From Bacillota bacterium (GTDB lineage: Bacteria; Bacillota; Dethiobacteria; DTU022), in the NCBI GenBank assembly GCA_012727685.1, contig JAAYGO010000287.1, positions 1 through 19,318 on the forward strand: a stretch of DNA of 19,318 bases, in the 5' to 3' direction. This document shows positions 7,563 through 14,114 of the stretch, in pieces. Within the stretch, counting starts at the first letter, position 1; each line of letters starts with the position of its first letter. The position numbers and the translations under genes were made by a program. The notes beneath the pieces were generated by a model that did not search any database, was not told the origin of the DNA, and saw nothing but the letters and a program-made list of their open reading frames with translations.

Positions 7563-9770
7563 TTATAGCACTAGCTGCGGATTGTAATCCACTGCCAGGC
7601 GCACGGCACGAAAAGATTTATGGGCCCGAAAAGTATGCATCGCCTCGCGGATGAAACGGCCATGGGCAGCCAGGCGTTCACCTTTGAGAATAGTATGGAC
7701 CCGATAGTAATTTTTCAGCCGGAACAGCGGCGCCTGTGCCGGTCCGAGCAGTTCACCTGCTGCGCCGAGCGGCTGCAGCAGGGTATGCAGATAGGCGGCG
7801 GCCTCCCATACCGCCGCCTCGGCGGCGCCGTAGAGCAAAAAACGGAGCAGATCCGAAAAAGGAGGATAGCCCAGCCGGCGCCGGTTCTCCAGTTCGGCCT
7901 CGTAAAAAGCGGTGTAATCGTGCTGCGCGGCGGCCGTAATGCTGTAATGGTCGGGATGGTAGGTCTGGACGATCACCTCTCCCCCTGACGCCCCGCGGCC
8001 GGCCCGCCCCGATACCTGGGTCAAAAGTTGAAAGGTGCGCTCCGCAGCCCGGAAGTCCGGCAGGTTCAGTGCCGTATCCGCCGTAATCACGCCGACCAGG
8101 GTCACGCCGGGAAAATTAAAGCCCTTGGCGATCATCTGGGTGCCGATTAAAACCTGGGCCTTCCTCTCCCTAAAGAGGCGATAGAGCTGCTGATGCGCGC
8201 CCCGCCTGGCCGTTGTATCCCTGTCCATGCGGATGGCCGTCACCCCCGGGAAAAGGCGCTTTACTTCATTTTCAACCCGCTGGGTGCCTGCGCCGAAATG
8301 GCGGATCTGGGTTCCGCCGCACTCCGGGCAGGAGAGCGGCACCTTTTCCTCGTGAGAACAGTAATGGCATACCATCCGTTCCCGGCTGGTATGCAGGGTC
8401 AGGGAAACGGCGCACGAAGGACAGCGGAGCACAAAGCCGCACTCCCGGCAGAGGACAAAGCTGGCAAAACCGCGGCGGTTGAGGAAAAGGAGAGCCTGCT
8501 CGTTCCTGGCGAGGACCTGCTGCAAGGCGGCGAGCAGAGGGCGGCTAAATATATGCCGGTGCCCCTCCTTCAGCTCGCGGCGCATATCCACAACTCTGAC
8601 CGGCGGGAGCTGCGACTGGGTTGCCCGGGTGCTCATGGTCAAGAGAGCAGCGCCTTTCCGGGTGGTTTCGTAGTAACTTTCAAGCGAAGGAGTGGCGCTG
8701 CCCAAAATCAAGACGGCGCGGTGGTAGCGGGCTCTCCACCACGCCACCTCGCGGGCGTGGTAGCGGGGCGCCTCTTCCTGTTTGTAAGTCGTTTCATGCT
8801 CCTCGTCCAGGACGATCAAGCCGGGTTTAGCCAAGGGGGCGAATACGGCGGAACGGGCCCCCAGCACCACCCGGGCGGCACCGGTGCGAATCAGCTCCCA
8901 CTGGATCTTTTTCTCCGCGGGCGTGAGGCGGCTGTGCAGCACCGCCGTCTGTCCTGGAAAGCGCTTTTGAAAGATTTCAATCATCTGGGGGGTCAGCGCG
9001 ATTTCCGGCACCAGCACCAGCGCATCCCGCCCCCTTTCGAGGCAGCGGGCGATCCCCTGCAGGTAGATTTCCGTCTTTCCGCTGGCGGTGATGCCATGCA
9101 GGAGCAGTTTACGGGGTTTCTCTTCCGCCAGGGCGGTGCAAAGCTCTGCAAAGCAGCGCCTCTGTTCTTCTGTGAGCGGCAGGGGCGGCTCCGCCGGAGC
9201 ACTCTCGCCAGGTGAACCAGCCCCGGTGCCGGCCTGCAGCGTACCGGCCTGGATCAGGCCTTTGCGCTCCAGCTCGCGCAAAATGGCTGCCTTCACCCCC
9301 AGGCGGGACAGCTCCGGCCTGGAGAGGGGCCCCCGCGCCCGGAGCAGGTCGAGAGCCCGCCGCTGCACCGGCGCCCGGGAAAGATCGGCCTCGCCGGCAG
9401 CGGCGGTGGCGGCAAACACTTCTACTGCGCCAACCTTCCGCCCCTGGCGGCAAACAGCGGGAACCATGGCGTGAATCGCTTCAATGCGGCGGCAGTGATA
9501 GCGATGCGCCAGCCAGGAGGCCAGCGCCAGTTGCTCCTTGCTCAACAGGGGCTCTGCGGTGACGAGGGCGCTCAGGTCGCGCACCGTCTCTACGCCTGGC
9601 TCTTTAAGCAGGCGCAGCACGTAGCCGTGATAGCTGCGATGGCCAAAAGGAACCCTCACAACCGCACCCGGTTTGATCCGGCCGATCAGTTCCGGGGGGA
9701 TGCGGTAATGAAAGGGCCTGTCCACGGCATCGCTGATTAAATCAATGATTACTTCTGCGTAGCGGTCCAT
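7563..9770 (-). CDS. priA: Primosomal protein N' (replication restart helicase PriA)
   Basis: 3'-5' superfamily-2 DNA helicase that reloads the replisome at stalled forks. The 735 residues show the N-terminal 3'-DNA-binding domain (about 1-105), a winged-helix region, and the helicase core: Walker A GITASGKT (226-233, where many homologues have GSGKT), DEEH (322-325) and GSATPSLES. Eight cysteines (441, 444, 450, 453, 468, 471, 481, 484) form the two zinc sites inserted in the helicase. IGTQMIAKGFNFPGVTLVGV and QVSGRAGRG complete the motifs. ATG 9770 has only a weak Shine-Dalgarno. In the standard gene order coaBC precedes priA, but here a plus-strand gene separates them, so priA probably has its own promoter in 9771-9825 or beyond; I could not identify a convincing one. 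Confidence 0.98.
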   Translation of the reverse strand: MDRYAEVIIDLISDAVDRPFHYRIPPELIGRIKPGAVVRVPFGHRSYHGYVLRLLKEPGVETVRDLSALVTAEPLLSKEQLALASWLAHRYHCRRIEAIHAMVPAVCRQGRKVGAVEVFAATAAAGEADLSRAPVQRRALDLLRARGPLSRPELSRLGVKAAILRELERKGLIQAGTLQAGTGAGSPGESAPAEPPLPLTEEQRRCFAELCTALAEEKPRKLLLHGITASGKTEIYLQGIARCLERGRDALVLVPEIALTPQMIEIFQKRFPGQTAVLHSRLTPAEKKIQWELIRTGAARVVLGARSAVFAPLAKPGLIVLDEEHETTYKQEEAPRYHAREVAWWRARYHRAVLILGSATPSLESYYETTRKGAALLTMSTRATQSQLPPVRVVDMRRELKEGHRHIFSRPLLAALQQVLARNEQALLFLNRRGFASFVLCRECGFVLRCPSCAVSLTLHTSRERMVCHYCSHEEKVPLSCPECGGTQIRHFGAGTQRVENEVKRLFPGVTAIRMDRDTTARRGAHQQLYRLFRERKAQVLIGTQMIAKGFNFPGVTLVGVITADTALNLPDFRAAERTFQLLTQVSGRAGRGASGGEVIVQTYHPDHYSITAAAQHDYTAFYEAELENRRRLGYPPFSDLLRFLLYGAAEAAVWEAAAYLHTLLQPLGAAGELLGPAQAPLFRLKNYYRVHTILKGERLAAHGRFIREAMHTFRAHKSFRAVRLAVDYNPQLVL

Positions 9771-9773
9771 TAC

Positions 9774-9802
9774 TTTACCACAATATCACAATTTGATAGA
9801 AT
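9774..9802 (+). promoter_or_regulatory. Candidate promoter of the spoIIM-like gene
   Basis: TTTACC (9774-9779), a 17-bp spacer, and TAGAAT (9797-9802, five of six to the sigma-A -10 box). The predicted start near 9809 would give a leader of about 17 bases before ATG 9826. SpoIIM in B. subtilis uses sigma-E, and I did not find a good sigma-E match, so the assignment is tentative. Confidence 0.4.
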
Positions 9803-9825
9803 AAAGAAGTGGTGCACCAGTAAAA

Positions 9826-10476
9826 ATGCGAAGCGAGGTAGATCTGACCGTGTTCCAGTTGTTTATGCCGTTCGGTGCGGTCATCAGGGAGAATAAAAAC
9901 TGGCTTGTGCTCGCGGCAGCCATATTTATCATGAGCGCCCTTTTAGTTTACAACCTGGCCCTCTCCGGCCGGGATACGCTGGGACAGTATTTCGATCTGC
10001 AATCGGAGCAGTTGCAGGAGCTGCTCAACCTGATCCTGAACGCGCCCCCGTTCATCGCTGCCTTGATGATCTTTATCAACAATTTTATCTCGCTGGCGCA
10101 AATGCTGTTTTTCGGTGCTCTAGCAGGAGTCTCGCCGCTGCTGACGCTGGCCTTAAACGGCGCCCTGCTTGGCTTCACTAGCGCCGCAGCCTCCGCCAGC
10201 GGAGTTGCCCTGGTCCCCCTTTTAACCCTGGGTATTCTCCCCCATGGTATTTTCGAACTCCCGGCCTTTATCCTTTGCGGCGCTCTCGGCTTAAAATTCG
10301 GCTATCACTGCGTGGCCTCTCCCCTGCCCGGGATGAGCCGCCTGCAAAGTTTCAAGTATATCTGGAAAGAAGCGATCTCTGTACTGCCCGTGGTTGTGCT
10401 GCTGCTCCTGGCCGCCGCCTTCATCGAAATACTGATCACCCCGCAGCTTTTGGCCATGTTCACCGACACAATTTAA
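9826..10476 (+). CDS. SpoIIM/DUF95-family integral membrane protein
   Basis: Hydrophobic protein of 216 residues with about five membrane segments (near 25-45, 80-105, 105-125, 128-155 and 183-205). The family signature is seen in FINNFISLAQMLFFGALAGV followed by a Gly-rich helix and then PHGIFELPAFILCGALGL, as in stage II sporulation protein M. In B. subtilis SpoIIM forms the DMP complex with SpoIID and SpoIIP, which drives engulfment of the forespore. Related DUF95 proteins occur in non-sporulating prokaryotes, so the role is inferred from family only. ATG 9826 lacks a clear Shine-Dalgarno; GTG 9850 (208 aa) has GAGGT about ten bases upstream and is a real alternative. It is the only plus-strand gene between two minus-strand operons. 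Confidence 0.85.
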   Translation: MRSEVDLTVFQLFMPFGAVIRENKNWLVLAAAIFIMSALLVYNLALSGRDTLGQYFDLQSEQLQELLNLILNAPPFIAALMIFINNFISLAQMLFFGALAGVSPLLTLALNGALLGFTSAAASASGVALVPLLTLGILPHGIFELPAFILCGALGLKFGYHCVASPLPGMSRLQSFKYIWKEAISVLPVVVLLLLAAAFIEILITPQLLAMFTDTI

Positions 10477-10748
10477 AGAAATTGCAGGTGCGATTGCCCC
10501 TTCATCCTGTTCCTCTCCCCCAATAGGAAGAGGGCACTTAGAAGAGCACCACTTTAGTCCTGTTGGTGGTATCTCCGCTGACGGGGGCATGGGGGTCTAC
10601 TCTGTCGTTTTGTGTGTCCTGCCATTTACAGGGACATTTCATGGCGACAGCGTGGCTCGGAGTTTCTTCGCTTCGCTCAGGATGACATTAAGGGCACCCT
10701 TGGGTTATGGCTTGCGTCATTTACATTCTTCAGTGGTGTCCCGGCTTA
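10477..10748. other. Intergenic region between convergent spoIIM-like and coaBC genes
   Basis: No convincing gene. It holds a weak CCTCT/AGAGG hairpin after the spoIIM-like stop but no T-run, an imperfect GCCAT...ATGGC inverted repeat (10621-10645), the repeat at 10660-10687, and an 8-bp CATTTACA direct repeat (about 10623 and 10719) on either side of it. It probably accumulated repeat sequence between two converging transcripts. Confidence 0.6.
10660..10687 (-). repeat. Copy of the widespread GTCATCCTGAGCGAAGCGAA-type repeat
   Basis: Read on the minus strand, the segment begins TGTCATCCTGAGCGAAGCGA and continues into AGAAACTC. It closely resembles a short intergenic sequence that I recall recurring in many unrelated bacterial genomes (consensus roughly TGTCATYCTGAGCG, AGCGAAGRATCTC). 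It gives rise to spurious peptides such as FLRFAQDD when translated. Confidence 0.6.
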
Positions 10749-11945
10749 CTATTTCTTGTCTCCTGCCCCCCGGATGGCGGCGACGCGGTCGAGGATGCGG
10801 TGCGCCAGTTCATCCTTTTTCATCAAGGGCAGCTCTTCGGCCGCCCCGTCCTTGCCGATTAACTGCACCCGGTTGGTGGACACGGCAAAACCGGCCCCGG
10901 GTGCGGTCAGGTCGTTTAACACGATTAGGTCGAGATTCTTCTCGGCAAGCTTTTGCCTGGCGTAAAGCAAACCGTTTTCAGTCTCCGCGGCAAAGCCCAC
11001 CAGGATGCGGTTTCCCTTGTTCCGCCCCAGCTCCTTTAAAATATCAGGATTGGCGGCCAGCTCCAGGGTGAGGCGGGGAGCGCCTTTTTTCAGCTTTTGC
11101 GGCGACACTTCCACCGGGCGGTAATCGGAAACGGCAGCCGTCTTGATCACCAGGCCGCAATCGGCGTAGAGCCCCATGACCGCATCGTACATCTCCCGGG
11201 CTGTTGTCACGAGGGTCCGGCTGACCCCTGCCGGGCAGGGCAGCCCGGTCGGACCGCTGACCAGCTTTACCCTGGCCCCCCGTTCGGCCAGGGCCCGGGC
11301 GATGGCATAACCCATCAAGCCCGTAGAAGGATTGCTCAAGAAGCGGACCGGGTCTACATACTCGCGGGTCGGCCCCGCGGTAACCAGGGCCGTTACCCCT
11401 TTATAATCTTTCGGGGCGACGGCGGCGCGGATAAATTCGTAGATCTGCTGCGGTTCGGGCATCCGCCCCTTGCCGATGGTGCCGCAGGCCAGCTCCCCGG
11501 TAGCCGGCTCCAGGATCAGGCAGCCCCGCGCCTCCAGGCGGGCCAGGTTTTCCCGCACCGCCGGGTGCGCAAACATCTGATCATTCATGGAGGGCACCAG
11601 GATCACCGGGCTGCTGGCGGCCAGGTAAACGGTGGTAAGCAGGTTGTCGGCTATCCCCAGGGCCATTTTGGCCAGCGTGTTCGCCGAAGCAGGCGCCACC
11701 ACCAGCAGATCGGCCTCCCTGGCCAGGTCTACATGGCGCACGCTACCCCCGTCAGCGGCGGCAAACAGATCCCTTAGCACCGGACGGCCGGTCAGCGTCT
11801 GAAAGGTTAAGGGAGTCACAAATTCGGTGGCTGCGTCGGTCATGACCACCTGTACGGTAAAACCGCCGCGGACGAGCAGCCTGGCCAGTTCCGCGGCTTT
11901 ATAAGCGGCAATTCCCCCGGTCACACCAAGGACAATCGTTTGCAA
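10749..11945 (-). CDS. coaBC: Bifunctional phosphopantothenoylcysteine decarboxylase / phosphopantothenate-cysteine ligase
   Basis: Two consecutive steps of coenzyme A synthesis in one protein. The N-terminal flavodoxin-like CoaC domain (about 1-175) has GVTGGIAAYK, the active-site His in HVDLA, the FMN/substrate motif PASANT, PSMN and the flap ACGTIGKGRMPEP with its conserved Cys. The CoaB domain starts near LVTAGPTREYVDPVR and contains KTAAVSDYRP, QKLKKG, NPDIL and VGFAAET. TTG 11945 gives MQTIVLGVTGGIAAYK, typical of the family, with AGGTGG eight bases upstream. GTG 11957, directly after the rpoZ stop, would add four residues. It follows rpoZ with no gap and is the last gene of its operon because the plus-strand spoIIM-like gene lies beyond it. 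Confidence 0.97.
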   Translation of the reverse strand: MQTIVLGVTGGIAAYKAAELARLLVRGGFTVQVVMTDAATEFVTPLTFQTLTGRPVLRDLFAAADGGSVRHVDLAREADLLVVAPASANTLAKMALGIADNLLTTVYLAASSPVILVPSMNDQMFAHPAVRENLARLEARGCLILEPATGELACGTIGKGRMPEPQQIYEFIRAAVAPKDYKGVTALVTAGPTREYVDPVRFLSNPSTGLMGYAIARALAERGARVKLVSGPTGLPCPAGVSRTLVTTAREMYDAVMGLYADCGLVIKTAAVSDYRPVEVSPQKLKKGAPRLTLELAANPDILKELGRNKGNRILVGFAAETENGLLYARQKLAEKNLDLIVLNDLTAPGAGFAVSTNRVQLIGKDGAAEELPLMKKDELAHRILDRVAAIRGAGDKK

Positions 11946-11953
11946 AGCATCCA

Positions 11954-11959
11954 CCACCT
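11954..11959 (-). promoter_or_regulatory. Ribosome binding site supporting a TTG start of coaBC
   Basis: AGGTGG on the minus strand overlaps the rpoZ stop codon and stands eight bases before TTG 11945. The alternative GTG codons at 11957 and 11954 lie within it. Confidence 0.5.
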
Positions 11960-12164
11960 ACTTGGTTCCGTCCAGGGGACGCTCAATTTCAACCATATCG
12001 GCAGCAATTTCATGGAGGGCAATGGATACCTCTTTCCGGGAATCGCACTTTACCGCCGGTTTACTGCCGTCGCGGATCTGGCGACCTCGCTTGGCGGCTG
12101 CAATCACCAGAGTGTATTTGCTGTCAACCTTGCTCAATAGATGGTCGATCGAAGGATAGATCAT
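11958..12164 (-). CDS. rpoZ: DNA-directed RNA polymerase omega subunit
   Basis: Small subunit that helps fold and assemble beta-prime into RNA polymerase. The 68 residues start MIYPSIDHLLSKVDSKYTLV and contain the core AAAKRGRQI, matching Firmicute omega. The start is fixed by a full AGGAGGT (12177-12171), six bases before ATG 12164; a longer reading back to 12212 would add residues encoded by gmk sequence and the ribosome binding site, and is rejected. The gene sits between gmk and coaBC as in B. subtilis, and its Shine-Dalgarno includes the gmk stop codon. The C-terminal EIERPLDG is a plausible family end. Confidence 0.95.
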   Translation of the reverse strand: MIYPSIDHLLSKVDSKYTLVIAAAKRGRQIRDGSKPAVKCDSRKEVSIALHEIAADMVEIERPLDGTK

Positions 12165-12170
12165 CGCTTC

Positions 12171-12177
12171 ACCTCCT
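12171..12177 (-). promoter_or_regulatory. Strong ribosome binding site of rpoZ
   Basis: AGGAGGT on the minus strand, six bases before ATG 12164 and overlapping the gmk TAG stop. It settles the rpoZ start. Confidence 0.85.
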
Positions 12178-12766
12178 AAAAATTCGGACAGGCGCCGCGG
12201 CTCACTTTGCACTTTTCGGCGGTGACGATGGCGGCAATGGCCGCTGCGGCGGTTTCAACACGGTCATTGATGACCAGGTAATCATAAGCATGGTATGCAG
12301 CCATTTCCCGGCGGGCCACCTCCAGCCGCCGCCTGATCTCCGCCTCGCTTTCGGTCCCCCGCCCGGCGATCCGTTCTTTCAGCGCCTCCATGGAGGGAGG
12401 GGCCATAAAAATGGTCACGGCATCGTCCCACTGCCGTTTTACCTGGGCTGCACCCTGGACGTCGATTTCCAGCAGGAGATCGAATCCCCCGGCTAGAGCG
12501 GAGCGCACTTTAGATTTCAAGGTGCCATAATATTGACCGTGCACCATGGCCCATTCCAAAAATGCCTCCGCTTCGATTAACTCCTGAAAGCGGGATGGAC
12601 TGATAAAGTGATATTCCCGGCCTTCCTCCTCCCCGGGACGGGGCCGCCGGGTAGTAACGGAGACAGAGAGTTTGAGCCGCGGCAACTGCGCCAGCAAGGC
12701 GCGGCAAACGGTCCCCTTCCCTACCCCGGATGGTCCGGAAAGTATCAGCAGCAGCCCCTCCGCCAT
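12176..12766 (-). CDS. gmk: Guanylate kinase
   Basis: Phosphorylates GMP to GDP with ATP. It has 196 residues, close to the family length. The P-loop is SGPSGVGKGT (10-19), followed by the GMP-binding segment SVTTRRPRPGEEEGREYHFI, the LEWAMVHGQYYGT loop and the base-binding LLEIDVQGAAQVK. The lid region GRGTESEAEIRRRLEVA and the conserved YDYLVINDRVETA near the end complete it. ATG 12766 lies two bases after the remA stop. A gmk-rpoZ pairing is common in bacteria and supplies (d)GTP precursors and RNA polymerase from one transcript. The short C-terminal tail (CKVSRGACPNF) is not family-typical but is unremarkable. Confidence 0.98.
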   Translation of the reverse strand: MAEGLLLILSGPSGVGKGTVCRALLAQLPRLKLSVSVTTRRPRPGEEEGREYHFISPSRFQELIEAEAFLEWAMVHGQYYGTLKSKVRSALAGGFDLLLEIDVQGAAQVKRQWDDAVTIFMAPPSMEALKERIAGRGTESEAEIRRRLEVARREMAAYHAYDYLVINDRVETAAAAIAAIVTAEKCKVSRGACPNF

Positions 12767-12768
12767 AC

Positions 12769-13038
12769 CTATTCCGCTTCTTCGCCTCCGCCGGTCTCCT
12801 TGGTCTGCAGGCGGTGCTTCACCGTTTCAGGCTGGACCGCGGAGAGAATGACATGTCCGCTGTCGGCCACGATCACCGCCCTGGTGCGGCGGCCGTAGGT
12901 TGCATCGATCAGCATCCCCCGATCCCGGGCTTCCCCGATCACCCTCTTGATGGGAGCTGATTCGGGGCTGACGATGGTCACAATGCGCCCCGCGGAAACG
13001 ATGTTCCCGAACCCAATGTTGATTAGTTTAATCGACAT
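12769..13038 (-). CDS. remA: RemA-family (DUF370) DNA-binding regulator
   Basis: The 89-residue protein begins MSIKLINIGFGNIVSAGRIV and contains the highly conserved SPESAPIKR and RGMLIDATYGRRTRAVIV, which identify RemA/YlzA. In B. subtilis RemA activates biofilm matrix operons and osmoprotection genes, forming oligomeric rings that bind repeated DNA sites. In other Firmicutes the function is little studied. The C-terminal KETGGGEEAE tail is low-complexity. ATG 13038 is preceded by GAGGAGG eight bases upstream, which overlaps the yicC stop codon. Its place between yicC and gmk is conserved. Confidence 0.96.
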   Translation of the reverse strand: MSIKLINIGFGNIVSAGRIVTIVSPESAPIKRVIGEARDRGMLIDATYGRRTRAVIVADSGHVILSAVQPETVKHRLQTKETGGGEEAE

Positions 13039-13051
13039 GAGTTTTACCTCC

Positions 13052-13927
13052 TCATTCGATGTTTTGGATTTGCTCTCTAATTTTTTCCAGCTCCGTCTTC
13101 AGCTCTACAACCAGGCTGGAAAGGCGATAATCTCCTGCTTTGGAGCCGATTGTATTCGCTTCCCGGAACATTTCCTGGATAATAAAATCGAGTTTGCGGC
13201 CGGCGGGCCCTCCCGTAGCCAGTGCCTTTTCGAAAGCCTGCAGGTGGCTCTTCAAGCGCACCAGCTCTTCGTCTATGCCCATCCGCTCCACCAGAATGGC
13301 ACATTCCAACAGGACCCGGTTCTCTTCATAAGTTCCGCTCAGAAAATCTTTTAATTTTTGTTCCAGCCGCGCGCGGCAGTCGTCAAGAACAAGGGGGGCC
13401 AGATCGGCGATGGCCTGCACTATTTTCCCGGCACAGCGGCAGCGTTCGGCCAGATCCCGGGCAAGGTTGTCCCCCTCGTCGCGCCGCCGCTGGACGAGCC
13501 TGGTGATGGCCTCCGCAAGGGCCTGGTGCAGGGCCGGCCAGACCAGCTCTTCCGGTAAAACCAGGTTCTGCCGGCAAAGGATATCGGGAAGCTGCATTAA
13601 ATGCTCCAGTCCGATATCTCCTTTCAGCTCCAGGCGCCGTGCCAGTTCCTGCATGGCGAGGCAGTAAGCCCCGGCCAGTTCAAAGTTGGGACGGACGCTG
13701 TCGATACCGGCGGGGATATTGGCGAGCGTAATAGTGGCTTCCACCCGCCCCCGCTTGATCGCCTGCTGCAGCTCGCGGCGGATGAGGTCTTCGAGGTGAT
13801 AAAGTTCCCGGGGCATGCGCAGGTGAAAGTCGGCGTAGCGGTGGTTGACCGAGCGCAGCTCCACCGTGCATTCAAACCCGTTCTCCGAACCGCTGCCCCG
13901 GCCGTAACCGGTCATGCTGCTGAGCAA
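13052..13927 (-). CDS. yicC: YicC/YloC-family endoribonuclease
   Basis: 291 residues with both family ends intact: the N-terminal MTGYGRG and ELRSVNHRYADFHLRMPREL, and the C-terminal REANTIGSKAGDYRLSSLVV followed by ELKTELEKIREQIQNIE. YicC of E. coli has been described as an endoribonuclease that works with PNPase in RNA turnover; the B. subtilis orthologue is YloC. TTG 13927 is preferred because it gives MLSSMTGYG, the usual spacing before MTGYG, and has AAGAAGG eight bases upstream. ATG 13915 is an alternative. It is the first gene of the yicC-remA-gmk-rpoZ-coaBC operon; a clear promoter could not be picked out of the repeat-bearing region upstream. Confidence 0.95.
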   Translation of the reverse strand: MLSSMTGYGRGSGSENGFECTVELRSVNHRYADFHLRMPRELYHLEDLIRRELQQAIKRGRVEATITLANIPAGIDSVRPNFELAGAYCLAMQELARRLELKGDIGLEHLMQLPDILCRQNLVLPEELVWPALHQALAEAITRLVQRRRDEGDNLARDLAERCRCAGKIVQAIADLAPLVLDDCRARLEQKLKDFLSGTYEENRVLLECAILVERMGIDEELVRLKSHLQAFEKALATGGPAGRKLDFIIQEMFREANTIGSKAGDYRLSSLVVELKTELEKIREQIQNIE

Positions 13928-13964
13928 TGGTAAAACCTTCTTTTCTTAGCAGTAAGTCAATCAT

Positions 13965-14054
13965 GATTAGAAGACAGAGGTCGGATGCTAGAAGAACAAA
14001 GAAACAGGTGCCAAAGATACTTCCCGGGCTTCTAACTTCCCACTTCCAACCTCC
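13965..14054. repeat. Purine/pyrimidine-biased intergenic repeat segment upstream of yicC
   Basis: The segment has AGACAGAGGTCGGATG with CTAGAAG on its left side and CTTCTAACTTCCCACTTCCA plus ACCTCC on its right (14029-14054). The right half shares the identical 13-mer TCTAACTTCCCAC and the 8-mer CCAACCTC with 519-550. The two halves form an imperfect inverted pair around a short centre that contains AAGAAACAGGTGCC. Translations of it give low-complexity peptides such as GGWKWEVRS, so it is unlikely to be coding. Confidence 0.6.
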
Positions 14055-14075
14055 AGTAGTGCTGGCAGCACTACT
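14055..14075. other. Perfect 21-bp palindrome between the Ca2+-ATPase gene and yicC
   Basis: AGTAGTGCTG (14055-14064), one central base, then CAGCACTACT (14066-14075). As RNA it folds as an 8-bp stem with a 5-base loop. It lies about 40 bases after the Ca2+-ATPase stop on the minus strand and about 130 bases before yicC. It lacks the T-run of an intrinsic terminator on either strand. It could be a 3'-end hairpin or a symmetric protein site. Confidence 0.75.
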
Positions 14076-14114
14076 TGTTAATCTTACCATCAAGCCGGGT
14101 TAAATTCAAGGGAT

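Noticed and set aside
8193..9215. A 340-codon plus-strand open frame opposite priA
   Set aside because: It lies wholly antisense to a full-length, motif-complete priA; its translation is Gly/Arg/His-rich without family features, as expected for the opposite strand of GC-rich coding DNA.
10589..11071. Plus-strand open frames over the coaBC 3' end and the intergenic repeat (also 10612-10965)
   Set aside because: They run across a noncoding repeat and antisense to coaBC; peptides such as FFASLRMT and FLRFAQDD are typical of translated repeat DNA.
13872..14093. Minus-strand 73-codon open frame upstream of yicC
   Set aside because: It is a translation of the repeat segment (GGWKWEVRS) overlapping the yicC start in another frame; no ribosome binding site or family match.
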